Below, piece by piece: positions 45,931 to 57,900 of a DNA stretch of 64,000 bases (within the stretch, counting starts at the first letter, position 1; each line of letters opens with the position of its first letter). The notes below the pieces were generated by a model, which was not told where the DNA came from, searched no databases, and saw only the letters and a list, made by a program, of their open reading frames with translations. A program made the position numbers and the translations under genes. This stretch comes from Temnothorax longispinosus (lineage: Eukaryota > Arthropoda > Insecta > Hymenoptera > Formicidae). Location: positions 7,440,001 through 7,504,000 of the forward strand of contig NC_092365.1 of NCBI RefSeq assembly GCF_030848805.1. The letters run 5' to 3'.

Positions 45931-47302
45931 ACACGGAACGGCGGAATACACGCCGGGACAACAGGTCTGGGTGAAGCGACACCGTAGATCGGACGCCAGC
46001 CGAAAATTAACGAAAAAGATACACCTGGTATACGAAGGACCGTATCGGGTGCAAGAGGTGATACGACCGAACGCTTACCTGATCGAGGACCTCGACGGAC
46101 AGACGATCGGGGTGTTCAATGCCCGCCAATTGAAACCCAACAGATTGCCGAGATTGAGAGGAGAGAGCGAGCCGGATGAAGCGAAAAGCGATGACGGGTA
46201 TCACGATAACGACGACGACGACAACGATGACGGCGAGACAACCGAAACCGAACGAGAGTCCGCAAGATCGCTGACCGATTCCACGGATGACGGGGAGTCG
46301 AACGCGAGCGACCGAGAAAATGTCAACGAGGCGGAAATCAGAATGAGAGAGATTGACGCCGACGACGAGCGAGACAATGAGGAAGTGACCGAACACCGCC
46401 ACGAAGAAACAATAGAGCTGAGCAGCGACATCGGCAACGACGGAGATACAGGCGGCGATAACTATGACGGGGTAGTCGAACTAAGCGGTGACAGCGGTAA
46501 CGAGGATCAACCGCAAGCGGAAACGGATGAATACAGCGAAAGTAGATGGCGAGCCATCATAGACCGATGGATGCGATCCGACAGTGAGGACGAACAAAGA
46601 CACGAACGAGTGTGGGCCAGACAGCCAATCGGAACGAACCACACGAACCGAAGGAGGGGAGAACGTGAACGCGAGTCGGAAATAACGGACGACGAAATCG
46701 ACAGTTGGCCAACGATGGACCACCTGTACACACGCGCCGGCGACGACCGGAGTAGACCGATTGAAATCTCCGACGAGGAAGAGCCGATAGAAATATTAGA
46801 AACGGGAGAGGACGCGCCACCCAGGAGAGGGCGAATCAACACGATGCTAATGGATTGGAACGACAGCGAGGATCAATCTACCATGGACTACCAGGAATTC
46901 GAACGGGAGCTCAAACCCGTGACAGAAATACAGCAACAACGACCGACAACGATAAAATCGAAGGAGGCGGAAGCAGCTGAAGAAGACGACATCGTGGAGG
47001 CCGAATACATAGGGGGCGGAGACAGCATCATAATCAGTGGCGGCGGAGACGGTGCGTACATAATAAAAAGACAAAACGAACGATTCGCGCAAACGAGAGG
47101 GCAAAATAGAGTGTCGCGCGACGAAGCGAACAAAGAAATCGACAACGCGAATTCCGAAACCGCGAAAACGGAAACGCGCCAAGGTGACACCGAAGCGCGC
47201 GAGACGATAAACACGACCGACAAACCCGTCGAGACCGACGCGAACGCGAGTGAGCGAACACGCAAACGGGCGAAATGCGATGACGCGATCGAAACTCTCT
47301 AA
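45842..47302 (+). CDS. Gypsy integrase C-terminus with a long acidic extension
   Basis: The first ATG (45842) is probably internal, since homology joins the preceding Pol frame near 45880. Residues about 15-105 are the integrase C-terminal region with the GPY/F-type module (YEGPYRVQEVI, LIEDLDGQTIGVFNARQLKPN). The next 380 residues are strongly acidic and repetitive (Asp/Glu/Ser-rich), with no known fold visible and no chromodomain. The extension resembles host-tethering or disordered tails only in a general way; its function is unknown. Confidence 0.75.
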   Translation: MTAKRNRRGWIKWRPRLAEAARKRKIQDDKHGTAEYTPGQQVWVKRHRRSDASRKLTKKIHLVYEGPYRVQEVIRPNAYLIEDLDGQTIGVFNARQLKPNRLPRLRGESEPDEAKSDDGYHDNDDDDNDDGETTETERESARSLTDSTDDGESNASDRENVNEAEIRMREIDADDERDNEEVTEHRHEETIELSSDIGNDGDTGGDNYDGVVELSGDSGNEDQPQAETDEYSESRWRAIIDRWMRSDSEDEQRHERVWARQPIGTNHTNRRRGERERESEITDDEIDSWPTMDHLYTRAGDDRSRPIEISDEEEPIEILETGEDAPPRRGRINTMLMDWNDSEDQSTMDYQEFERELKPVTEIQQQRPTTIKSKEAEAAEEDDIVEAEYIGGGDSIIISGGGDGAYIIKRQNERFAQTRGQNRVSRDEANKEIDNANSETAKTETRQGDTEARETINTTDKPVETDANASERTRKRAKCDDAIETL

Positions 47303-49160
47303 ACCGAGTGCGGCGCTCGCGACCGACGAGTTAGTTGTCAGGAGAACGTCGTGCGGAATAGACGCACAACCGAACGGTCGCCAAACGACGAGGTTAACGT
47401 TGCGCAAAGTCAATTACACGCGTGTGATAGACGGCAGCGGAGAACGCTTGAGAGGCATCATGATGCCATACCGCGAGTTAACGGGCGAAGAACGGTGCGA
47501 CCCGGTGCGACACCCGATAGATCACCGAGATCGGGAACGCCGGGACGAATTGACGCGAGAAATAGAAGCAGTGAGCCGAATATTGGAAAATAGACAGCAA
47601 TCGCGGCAAGTGATCCAATACGGGGAGTCATACGCGGCTCAACTCCCGGCGATTAGGCCCGAGGAAGACGAGCAGGTGGAAGCGGACCGCGAGGCGAACC
47701 TGCGACTAGCGCGAGCAATTTCCGCGTGTGAAGAGCATCGTAGACGAATATGGACACGATGCGTGGATACAACCATCCGACATCCCGACGACGACCGTGA
47801 GATAGCGACGGCATTGGTCACAGTGTCTCAGCAAAATCTGGAGGAACAACCAGTTCCACCGTACCGCATAATAATCGATGTGGACGGAGACGGTATCCGA
47901 GCGCACAGCTATATCCGCGGACGCGAAAGGGGCAAGGACGAAGGAGCGTTCGTGGACGAGCGAAGGGCCAGGGATGAGGCGAGACGCAGACAGAGCGCTG
48001 AGTACCGAGCACAACCGGTCGACGCACGACCACGGATCGACGGAGAAGTGAGATCTGTACCACCATCACCGAGATCGGCGCTACCACCGATGGGCCCGGT
48101 ACGAGAACAAGCGGCAACGGAAGCAACGGTTGACCAGCAAACCACGCTTGCGAAACCGAGCAACGACGAGGAAGGGCCAAACGACGATGCGAGCGAAGAG
48201 GATGAGGGGAGATTCGAGTCCGAAATGACAGCGTCGACAGGCCGGACGTCAAGCGCGAGGCAGAGCGAAACGGGCGAAAGCCGAGCCACGAGCCGTCAAG
48301 CTGACGGAGCCGAGGCAGGCGAATCAGCAACCGAAGCGGAGGAGACGTCGCAACGAGCGCGGAAAAGCAACGAGGAACGTCCAAGCGGCCCGAACGGCGA
48401 CGAGATGGCCGCAACACCGATCCAGCACAAATCGATGAGCGTCACCGAAGCGAACATGGGGACGACGAGCCAGATCACGTCACCCGTACAAACTGTGGCG
48501 ACGACAACAACAACAACAACAACAACAACAACGGTAGCGCTACGCGAAAGCGAGAGCGAACGCGGCGATGCCACAAGCGAGTCCGAAGCAGAAAATGATG
48601 AAGTGGAGGACGGACAAAGATGCGTGAAATACGAGCGCGAGATCAGCACGTTGATCACAATCGAGAACGTGAGTAAGCGGAAAGCGTTTCAAGCAGCAAT
48701 GGCGCTTAACCAGAGCCTCCTGCAGAAAGAAGGCCGGGAGGACCGCCAGCAACGGGCGGTCAAACGTAAAGCGCAATCGACACCAACGCCGAAACCGCGG
48801 CAACGCACGGCTGCCAAGTCAGTTAAAAGCCGAGTAACCGAGGGACCCTCGAAACTCGACTTGACGGGGAGATTGCAGCCGCGCGATGACCACGACCCAC
48901 GCGACGCAGCCCGGGGCATCACCGTCTCACCGAGGATGGGGGCATCGTTGACCGACGCCTATTACCTCGGGAAAGAATTTTGGGCAACCAAGCCAGTGCT
49001 GGCTAAGCAGCCCATGATCCAGCTGCAACGTCAGCAAGCGGGAACGACGGACCGACGTTCCCGGGGCGAGGAGCCTGGGACGAGCAGCCAAGGGGCAGCA
49101 CACCAGATGCGGAGGACGTCAGAGGCCGCGGCAACGGCCGCCGCCACATCAAGCGACTAA
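47250..49160 (+). CDS. Gypsy third frame, overlapping the 3' LTR; not a recognisable envelope
   Basis: 636 residues starting at ATG 47250, 53 nt before the previous frame ends and in a different frame. Charged throughout, with heptad-like helices (about 90-160), a Pro/Ala-rich middle, a poly-Thr tract coded by (ACA)n near 48505-48534, and a basic C-terminus. The last 287 nt lie within the 3' LTR. I see no signal peptide, furin-like site or transmembrane segment, so it does not look like an envelope gene in spite of its position. A protein of unknown role; long and open, so possibly expressed. Confidence 0.65.
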   Translation: MSEHANGRNAMTRSKLSKPSAALATDELVVRRTSCGIDAQPNGRQTTRLTLRKVNYTRVIDGSGERLRGIMMPYRELTGEERCDPVRHPIDHRDRERRDELTREIEAVSRILENRQQSRQVIQYGESYAAQLPAIRPEEDEQVEADREANLRLARAISACEEHRRRIWTRCVDTTIRHPDDDREIATALVTVSQQNLEEQPVPPYRIIIDVDGDGIRAHSYIRGRERGKDEGAFVDERRARDEARRRQSAEYRAQPVDARPRIDGEVRSVPPSPRSALPPMGPVREQAATEATVDQQTTLAKPSNDEEGPNDDASEEDEGRFESEMTASTGRTSSARQSETGESRATSRQADGAEAGESATEAEETSQRARKSNEERPSGPNGDEMAATPIQHKSMSVTEANMGTTSQITSPVQTVATTTTTTTTTTTVALRESESERGDATSESEAENDEVEDGQRCVKYEREISTLITIENVSKRKAFQAAMALNQSLLQKEGREDRQQRAVKRKAQSTPTPKPRQRTAAKSVKSRVTEGPSKLDLTGRLQPRDDHDPRDAARGITVSPRMGASLTDAYYLGKEFWATKPVLAKQPMIQLQRQQAGTTDRRSRGEEPGTSSQGAAHQMRRTSEAAATAAATSSD

Positions 49161-51522
49161 GCGCAAAGCGCAAAGCGCTTAGCGGGCTAGTGTGGAGCAC
49201 GCGGACTCCACACATACAAATGTACATAGACTATATAGAACGTAGGTTGTAAATAAATAAATAAAACGCAATGACTTCGTCATCATAAATAGACGCGAGC
49301 GTGATTGATTTAGTTGTAAGCACATTAACATTAGGATAAGGACAAAACCCCGATAAAGGTAATATGTTGGCTACAGCCGTATGCGAGAAAGGGGTCAAGA
49401 GGTAATTCAGTTAGTTTCGGTTCTATTATTATTATTTACCGTATAGGCGAGTGCAATAGAATGAGGACGCATCGCACCAACAGCAAACAAAGGTTGAGTT
49501 TGCTGTTCGGTAATAACCTATTCCATGGGGATAAGGGCACGATCGCGAAACTACGGTAACGGGGTAACGCGGACGAACCGGAAAAGTTAACGGGCAGAGT
49601 AAGCGGCCAATAGACCGCGGATACGTGATACGGAGATGCCGCGCAGTCAATCCATCAGTTAACGATGGAATACAAGCGCGGAAACCCGAGATAGCCCATC
49701 GGCAGAGCAATTGACTCGCCAACTTAGGAGCGCGATACGTAGACGCCGCGTACTCCACTCAGCGGGTTACGATGAGTTCCGAGCGCGGTAGAGCGAAATA
49801 GCCAACCGATAGCGGAAACGGCTAACCAAAGTAGGAGCGTGATACGTGGATCCCGCGTACTCCATACAGCGGGTTACGATGAGTTCCGAGCGCGGTAGAG
49901 CGAACTAGTCAACCGATAGCGAAATCGGCTCACCGATGTAGGAGCGTGATACGTAGATCCCGCGTACTACATCCAGCGAGTTTCGATGTAATCCAAGCGC
50001 GGTAAAGCGAAATAGCTGACCAACAGCGGAATTGGATTGTCGACCTAGGTACGCGATACGGAAGTGCCGCGTAATCCATCCAGCGAATTTCGATGTAATC
50101 CGAGCGCGGTAAAGCGAAATAGCCGACCGTAGGCGAAGTCGGACTATCGGCGTAGGAGCGCGATAAGGAAGTGCCGCGTAATACATCCAGCGAGTTTCGA
50201 TGTAATCCGAGCGTGACAAAGCGAAATAGCCGACCGCAGGCAGAATCGGATTACCGACGTAGGAGCGCGATACGATAGTGTCGCGCAGTCGATCCATCAA
50301 GTTACGATGGATTCCGAGCGCGGTAAGGCGAAATAACCGACCGTAGGCGGAATCGGCTTGCCGACGTAGGAACGCGATCCGGAAGCGCCGCGTAGTCGAT
50401 CCATCAATTACCGATGGATTCCGAGCGTGGCGAAACGAAGGAGACAACCGGAAGCGGAGGCAAGGCATAATCGCGATTACAAACCCGCGATAAGATTCTG
50501 TATAGGTAATCGTAGCGCTTGGCGAGCAGAAACATGTAGAATCTTCTGGATTATTCCAAGACTCGAATCGTTAACTAGTAAAACGCGAGCGTAAACATGT
50601 TTGTGCGAAATGTGAAAGCGAGCGGAATGCGGAAGTGTTTGCGCTACTGCGAAGCGAGGCATACAGATGTTGGTCAGATGTGCGGCTGGGAACAAAAGGA
50701 ATACGCGAATGCGAGCGAAAGAAAAGTGAAAGTGTTGACGCGCGGCTACAGGTGTTCGACATATGCGAGGCGACGAACAATCAAGCCATTCACGAGGCTG
50801 TTGACACAGCTGCCGTTCGAAGGCACAGCTGTCCGGCGATAACGACAAGTGGGGCTATCCCCACTCGATCGAGGTAGGGCAGCCGAGCCCAGGAATCGAG
50901 GATTTGTCTCTCGGCTCTCGATGCGAACGGTCTCGCATCGAGGAACTCGTCTCTCTAGATTATCACTAAGCGTAGAGTGTTGGCTTCCTGTAGTCAGGAG
51001 CATCGGCGTAAGATAGAACTTAGCCTGAACGCGTACGCGAACGGCGAGCGAGAGCGAGAACGATCCCGCTCAACGGTGCGTGATTCCGCGAGTCCATGTA
51101 ACGTAACTGTAAAAGAAAAAGAAATAAATTATATTTTGCCTCTTGTTACGAAACATACGTGTGACGATTATTCGATGAAGACAACCTGCAAAGACTTACC
51201 TATCCCATTCGTAATCTCACCTGTCGGCCGTCCGAAATCCTCCATCGACGAACGCACAGAGGCTGAGGCCCAGCCAAGCGGCTGTCCAGCAGAAGCGAAG
51301 GAAGTCCCTTGAGCGGAGAGGTCCAACAGGTCCAGCGGGTCGATCCGGAGACAGATGGAAGCTGAAACAGAGTCGTAGAGAGGGGAATTAGCAAAGTCAG
51401 CGAAAGGTTGGTTCTCATTCAAAGTATCTTTCTCGATAGGCCGAGGTTAAAATCGAGTGGCGACCGTGATAATTAATGACCTCAAGGGCGTGTGGTTAAT
51501 GTCAATCCTCCGTCCGGCTACA
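48874..51522 (+). repeat. Gypsy 3' LTR
   Basis: 2649 bp, 107 bp longer than the other LTR. The difference is one extra tandem unit at about 50262-50369. Only scattered substitutions were seen elsewhere. Confidence 0.92.
49612..50487. repeat. 107-bp tandem repeats, eight units, in the 3' LTR
   Basis: The same array as in the 5' LTR with one more unit (about 50262-50369). Confidence 0.88.
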
Positions 51523-52804
51523 ATTGCACCTAACAAAGCTCTCGAATAATCAGAAATTACTTCTTCTGGTTTAGTTGCACCCATACGTAGCCATTCTTTA
51601 ATCCAATATTCTATCGAATTCGTATCATGTTTTTCAGAAATCATTTGATGAACTGGTATTATTAAACCTTCGACGTCCACAACAATGACATATAAAAATA
51701 TGTGGCCACTCTGTAAACCATCTGTAATTTGGATCCGCAAGACAAAATTTCCTGTTGCGTCCATAGCAATTCTTTTATACGATTTTTTTCGGCAATATTC
51801 TCTGTATACATGCATTTGCATTGGAGTTCTATAATGCACACAAATTTTATCTAAAGTAATTTCATGTATACTACCGCAGTATGAAGATGTATGCTTCATG
51901 TTTCTTATGGTATAAATTGGATCTTTATCATCTTTTGGACCAACATCTAAAGTTTTATCATGATACTCTTGCTTCACTTTACGAAGTACAGATGATTCAT
52001 ATAAAAAAGGAGGTTCAATATCACCAATTTGCATTTCTTTCATGGCTAGCCTTCTTCGCCAATTTGAGGCCCCCTCAACTAACAAATCTTTACCAACTGT
52101 TTGTCGTTTTTGGAAACAAAGTTGTCGTTTAATTTTTTCGTGTGTAATTGTAGAAGTATCTTTTGTAACACATCGCATAATTAAAGGTTCTCCTCTCTTA
52201 GGTTCTGTGTCGACATAAGCAGTAAAAGAAGGTTCACATGTTTTACTTTTGCATTTTCCATTAATTGTAATAAAATGCGAACGCTTGTCGGAAAAAAAAT
52301 TTTTGCCCTTTTAAATACGTATGCACATGGTAATCTAAATTGTCGCCAGAATTCGTCGCTAATGATATCGCTCCAAACACCAGGCTTCAGGCAACTATAT
52401 GTTTTGTCCTTATATTCTATATATCCAGCTTTTATTTCACTCCAAAGCTCATGTGTTATATAAAGATTGAATGTGCTTAAATCATCATTCTCTTTTGTAC
52501 TATCTAATGTAGTATTAGTTGACTCAGTAGTATTCAACAAGGACGTCGTATTGTTGCTTTTTTCAAATTTATCTTCTTCAATGTTTAAGTTTAATTTCAT
52601 CTGTGTTAAAATTCCTCGTCTGTTTTCACGCACATTTATGTATACATCATGTGCCTTCCATTTCTTATTTAAACTGTTACTGATATCCTGCCATATTTTT
52701 GAAGTATATGCTGGTAAATTATTCTTATCTTTTAAAAGAGTATCAGAGAACATTTCGAGAGCTGCTACAGCTTCGTTCACTGATACAGCAGAAACACGTG
52801 GCAT
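51523..52804 (-). pseudogene. Split transposase-like gene, N-terminal segment
   Basis: The minus-strand ATG is at 52804. The first frame runs to 52181 and the homologous continuation is in another frame; the switch point is an A8 run (plus strand 52292-52299). The continuation carries a Cys-rich stretch (GKCKSKTCEP), then IAMDATGNFVL, GLQSGHIFLYVIVV, WLRMGATKPEEVISDYSRALLG, and is cut by the Gypsy element. The spaced Asp residues in MDATG and SDYSRA suggest a DDE/RNase H-fold transposase of a multicopy insect family. I do not recognise the superfamily. Segments at 35984-36523 and 34650-34776 complete it. Confidence 0.72.
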
Positions 52805-54600
52805 CTGTAAAAGGATTAAAAGAATGGATATAAAACATCATGAGTCAGTATTATACATATACTCAAGTCTTAAACACCTACAACTATAAAATATTATTTA
52901 TTTTTATAAAGAATTTATAAAAAAGAGAGGAAACATTGAGAGAGAGAAAAAAGATTGCATAAGAAAGTAGCAAGAGTAAGTAAATTCTAGAAAATTGTTG
53001 TTAAAAAAATAGTAACATATATAATACAAATCTATAATCTAAAAAAAAATCGATGTTTTCAACATTTTATTCTAAAATTTGATTTAAGTTTATTATCTAA
53101 TGTTTGCACAAGCTCGCGCACAAGCCTGAACTCTAGAATTAGATGAGGAAGGAACAAATGAAAAGAATCCGTTTATTGAGAGAGAGAGATTGCGTTTCGT
53201 AATATATATGTAATTCAAAAATAAGAAGTTTATAGTGGGCAGAACTATACAAAGAATACCAACATTTGTTGCATAAGAGAAGGGAAACTGCCCTAAAACC
53301 TTCCCAGTATTCGTGAACAAAATTGTACATAAATAATATAAAAGACAATAGAAATACAATAAATGTATCAAATACAGAAAATTAAACAAATAAATTGTTA
53401 TTCGAGAACAGTCCTTTCTTTTTAATTCTGGCAAAATATATTTGCATTCACTGATGCAATTTGTTATTAAATGAATTGATTCGTCATAAGAGGAATAAAA
53501 TTAGTATGCTCATATATAATATTATCTCGACGTAGTCAAGATCAGAACTAGTTGTTATTTATCAAAGAAAGGATCGTTAAAAACATAGACATAAATCAAT
53601 TAGAAACATGAATATCAGTTCAGATATAATTCAAACAATCGGGGAAATAATGCATCAATCTTTTAGTTAAATCATGAATAATTGTCATCGGCCTTGTAGA
53701 TAATATTCTTCGTAATTCGAATATTGACTGAGTATTACAGAAATTGTGTACAAACCACGGCACAGAAATATTACTTACAACATGAGCTATTATTACGACA
53801 CGAGAGATAAAGACGACAAGAGCAATAAGTTTTCAATGAAGTGTACTGAATTACAATTGTAGTAGGCTTTCAATCTTTGATTGATACATTAATTCGACAT
53901 AAACCAAACGCAATATTAGATAATAATAAATTGGCAGAATAATCACGGTGATAATACAAAGAATAATATATCGAGAGATATCATCAAAACGTATAAAAAC
54001 TGGTAACAGAAGTTATCGCAAGTAACGTGGTTATAAACGTTATGAACGATTCGTGAAAGCTGCTCAAATACGCACCGCAATGTTATCACGTGAAAATATA
54101 ATTCAATATCTATTGGGAGATATTCTCAAAAAACGCAAGCAAAAAGTAAATATATCTTATCGCAGACAATGTAATGTTAAACGATTATTCAGCGTGAAGC
54201 ACGTACGCATAAGAAAGGAATAACGTAAAGAATTTACATGTTTCGGGTTTATCACGGAATATCAATCTTACAAAATGAAATAGTGACTGTCTCTAATTGT
54301 TAATGAAATAATTATAATCAACGAAATAAATAATTACAGTAATTTTAAACTGAGCTCAGTATTATCATTAGACTCGAAATGAAATTTTACTGTCCCTTTC
54401 AAAAGGCGAGGAAGTTTTCCTCTCAATTGCTCTCGTGATCTCTGAGAGGATTGATTATCTCTCTCGTAACGGTAGACGAAGGTCTAACGTTCACTCTCTG
54501 TAACGGTAGACGAAAGTCTAACGTTTCCACTCGAGTATATTTAAACAGGTTACCTTTCATAGACGATAACATCACCTAGGATGTTCACACAATGAGTATA
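52805..54600. other. AT-rich region between elements
   Basis: No gene supported. Two 31-bp direct repeats sit near 54461 and 54494 (GTAACGGTAGACGAA-GTCTAACGTT). A hydrophobic minus-strand frame at 53093-53434 has no recognisable domain. Confidence 0.45.
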
Positions 54601-54803
54601 TTAAGGTGGTTTATTCGCGACTATGTGAGTCAAAATAAACCTCATTTTAAAACTTCTAATTTCATACACTTTCATAGTCGACTAAATTCATTAATGAATT
54701 TCTCAAAATGATTGTATATCACAAATCGAATAAATAATCAATAATAAAAAAGAGGCGAATGAAAATAGTCCAATTTTCTTAGCGTAGTACAGAAGAGCTT
54801 CAG

Positions 54804-54818
54804 ATGTGGCAACGTCGC
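54804..54818 (+). repeat. 15-bp inverted repeat, left copy
   Basis: ATGTGGCAACGTCGC, perfectly inverted at 59036-59050. A CTTC-A/G-G motif lies just outside each copy. This is about 90 bp before the start codon of the transposase-exonuclease gene. Confidence 0.75.
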
Positions 54819-54906
54819 AACATTCATGTAAACAAATGGTTGCACGTGTATCGTTCGGAGCAATAAACTTAGAGGTTAATTTTATTTAAGTGCAACATTT
54901 ACTATC

Positions 54907-57900
54907 ATGAACGAACAACCGCGTTTTAAAGGACGCTTTATCAAACAAAAAGTGCTTGACCACAAAAGAAAACGCGCAGAACTATTGACAAAAAAACAAG
55001 CCGAATGGCGAAACACAGCCGAAGTGAAATACCCATGTGAAGGGCGACACGTTGTTACTCTCAAAACGCTGGGAAAGAATTTGAAATGCGGAAAATGTGG
55101 ATCTGTCTTATCCCTAGAAAATGTCGAGAAAGAGAAAAAAGTTGGGTTACTTTCCGTCCTGAGTGTCAAGTGCCTTACATGTTCAATGTACACACTTGTA
55201 CCGACCGATGATGAGCATACCGTTAATAATGCTGCGAAGAAATTTATAAAAAATGCAGTTCACAATGATGTTACGACGGATGCAGCACTGAGTAAATATT
55301 TATATTTATTATTTATCATTACGTTTCTTTGCAAAATATTATTAGTCTGTGAGAAAATGTAGAAAATTGTAATTCGATAAGATTAGTATATAATTGATTT
55401 ATAAGAAATGTTAAATTTGATATACAATTCGCATTCTTTCAATATACTAGATAAAATAATTGTACTATTGTGAATTTCTCCGTCAAACTTCATCAAGTTA
55501 AAAAATGTTCATATCTATTTCATTCCAGGCACTTTTCACGCAGGCATTGGTATCACACAGCTGAATAAAATTCTCGCATGCTTTGGCGTTTCTTCCATTC
55601 CTCCAAGTTTATTCAGAAAGTATGAGCAGGAAGTTGGGTTCATAATTGAGGAAGCTGCAAAAGAAAGCTGTAAGAAAGCTACTATGGAAGAGAAGAGATT
55701 AGTTTTAGAAAAAATTGAAGAGCTGCGACAGATGTTGTAAGATTAATACAAGTTTTTGATTCATTTTTCTAATTATCAATGATAATTAGAATATAGAATG
55801 ATATTTATTAGAATAAGTATTGAATAAGAATCTCTTAATTAAATAAGTTAATATTCTGAAATTATGCATTCACTAAGCGACTTTTTAGTATCAGTGTCAA
55901 AATGTAATTTTATTCACAAGATTTTTTCTTTTTATAATTTTTGTTTTAATATTAAGATAAATATAATTTTTTATAATAAGAAACGACGTTGTATTTTACA
56001 ATATAAGAGTACAGAAAATACTTTTAGGAATAAACATCGTCAGTGATCATGTAATTCAAAACACGGTGCGGTCTCGCTTCGCGTATACTTGGCGCGAGAC
56101 ACTACCGTGTCTCTTGATATACTTATGTTCTAATAAAATCATAAGAAAACAATATAAAATGCAAAAGACGTCTAATAAACTATTTTATATACACAATAAT
56201 TTCATTTTTCCAACGTTCTATTATTTTCCATTTTTTTTCTATGTCAATAGGCCAGATGACTTCAAAGAAGAATTTGCTAATGAAATGTATGTATTTGATG
56301 AAGTTGCTTTGTTGAATCTAGAGAATGATATGAGCAGTACAAGAAAACTCAATAAAATTCTTGGCAAAATTGTTAATATCATAGTATCTTACGATATGGG
56401 TTGGAGTAAAAGAGGAAATGGTAAGAGCTACGATAGTTTGAATGGATATGGAGCTGTAATCGGATTTTTGACGGGCAAGATACTTGATTATGGTACACGA
56501 AATAGAAAATGCCATATGTGTGACGTGGGACGTAAAAACGCTGTTCATGACTGCCGAAAAAATTACAAAGGCAGCGCTAAATCGATGGAGGCTGATGTTG
56601 GTGTCGAACTTATTACCTCTAGCAAAATATTAGAAGAAGTGGGCGTGGAAGTAAAAGTTGTCATTGCGGATGAAGATTGTACACTGATGCCTGCGATAAA
56701 TCGTGAGAATTTGAAGAAGAAGAAGAAGAAAGTAATTTACAAACTTGCAGATATCAACCACGTTAAAAAAAATCTGTCAAAGAAAATCTACAAAATCAAA
56801 CCTCAGTTTAAAGAATTGGCTAAGAAAGGTTTAATATCGCATATTAAAAAATGTTTTTCTTATGCTCTAGCTCAATCAAAACAAAACTCAGAAAGGCTTG
56901 CAAAAGCTGTAAGATGTATTCCTGACCATTTATTTAACTCTCACGAGAATTGTGGAGAATGGTGTCGGAGCAAAAAAAATAATAAGTCAGGGTTGATGAA
57001 ACATAAATTTACTCTAAAAGATGAAAAATTACATATAGAGTTGAATAAAATTTTCTCCAATTATGCAGACAATGCTTCTAAATATACTATAATTGCTTCC
57101 AGTAATCCGAACGAATCGTTCAACAGTATCGTATCTTATCAACTTCCTAAAAATAAATCATATAGTGTAAGTAATTCGGCAGATTTTCGCGTTGCGACAG
57201 CCGTATTACTGAAAAATGAAGGACACGCATTTATACCTGATGTTAAACGTAAGTTAGGAACTCCTGTTAGTGAGAATACCAAACTTTTTTGCGAGAAACT
57301 GGATCAAAAAAGGGTAAAAAATTCCACGTTATCCCAGAGCATAGAGGCTAAGATGCGTAGAGCACAACTTAAAATTGAAAGAGAAAATTTGAGAAAAACG
57401 TTGGAAAATCGCGAAGGTATTACTTATCAAAGCAACATTTCGTTTGACAGTGTTGATAATATGAAGTGCATAGAAGAATCAACAATTTTATCTGTAGAAA
57501 ATTGTAAATTGGTTTGTTTTGATCTTGAAACATCTGGTCGTCGAAAAGATGCAGATGTATTGCAAATAGCAGCAAAAGTTGATGAGAACATTTTTTCCAT
57601 TTACATTGAACCAACACAAATCGACAATGAAGCTAGTCAAGTGAATGGTCTAGAAAATATTGATGGAGAGCTATTTTTGAATGGTGAGAAATTACTCACT
57701 GTGAGTATGCGTGAAGCTTTACAAGCGTTTTATGAATTCTTATCTAAATTCACCAAAGGTTCATTGTTGATTGCGCATAATGCAATATTTGATATAACTT
57801 TCCTAGTCAAAGAAATAAAAAAGTATTCATTGGTTGACGAGTTCAAAAAAATTATTTATGGCTTTAGCGATAGTTTAAAATTATTCAGAAAAAAATTGTC

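Larger units (their letters stand above)
36524..51522 (+). mobile_element. Gypsy LTR retrotransposon, about 15 kb
   Basis: Its LTRs are 36524-39065 and 48874-51522, with TG...CA ends and a 4-bp duplication, ATTG (36520-36523 and 51523-51526). Removing the element with one ATTG restores the reading frame of the minus-strand gene it sits in, which supports the boundaries. In order it holds a 2.2-kb repeat-rich leader, gag-protease, reverse transcriptase-RNase H-integrase, an acidic tail, and a third frame that runs into the 3' LTR. The LTRs are nearly identical apart from one extra repeat unit, so the insertion is young. Confidence 0.93.

Noticed and set aside
47250..49160. Envelope gene of an errantivirus-like Gypsy
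   Set aside because: No signal peptide, cleavage site or transmembrane segment; composition is charged and low complexity.
53093..53434. A 113-residue hydrophobic minus-strand frame
   Set aside because: AT-rich DNA gives Ile/Leu/Phe-rich chance frames. No receptor or transporter motif could be supported.
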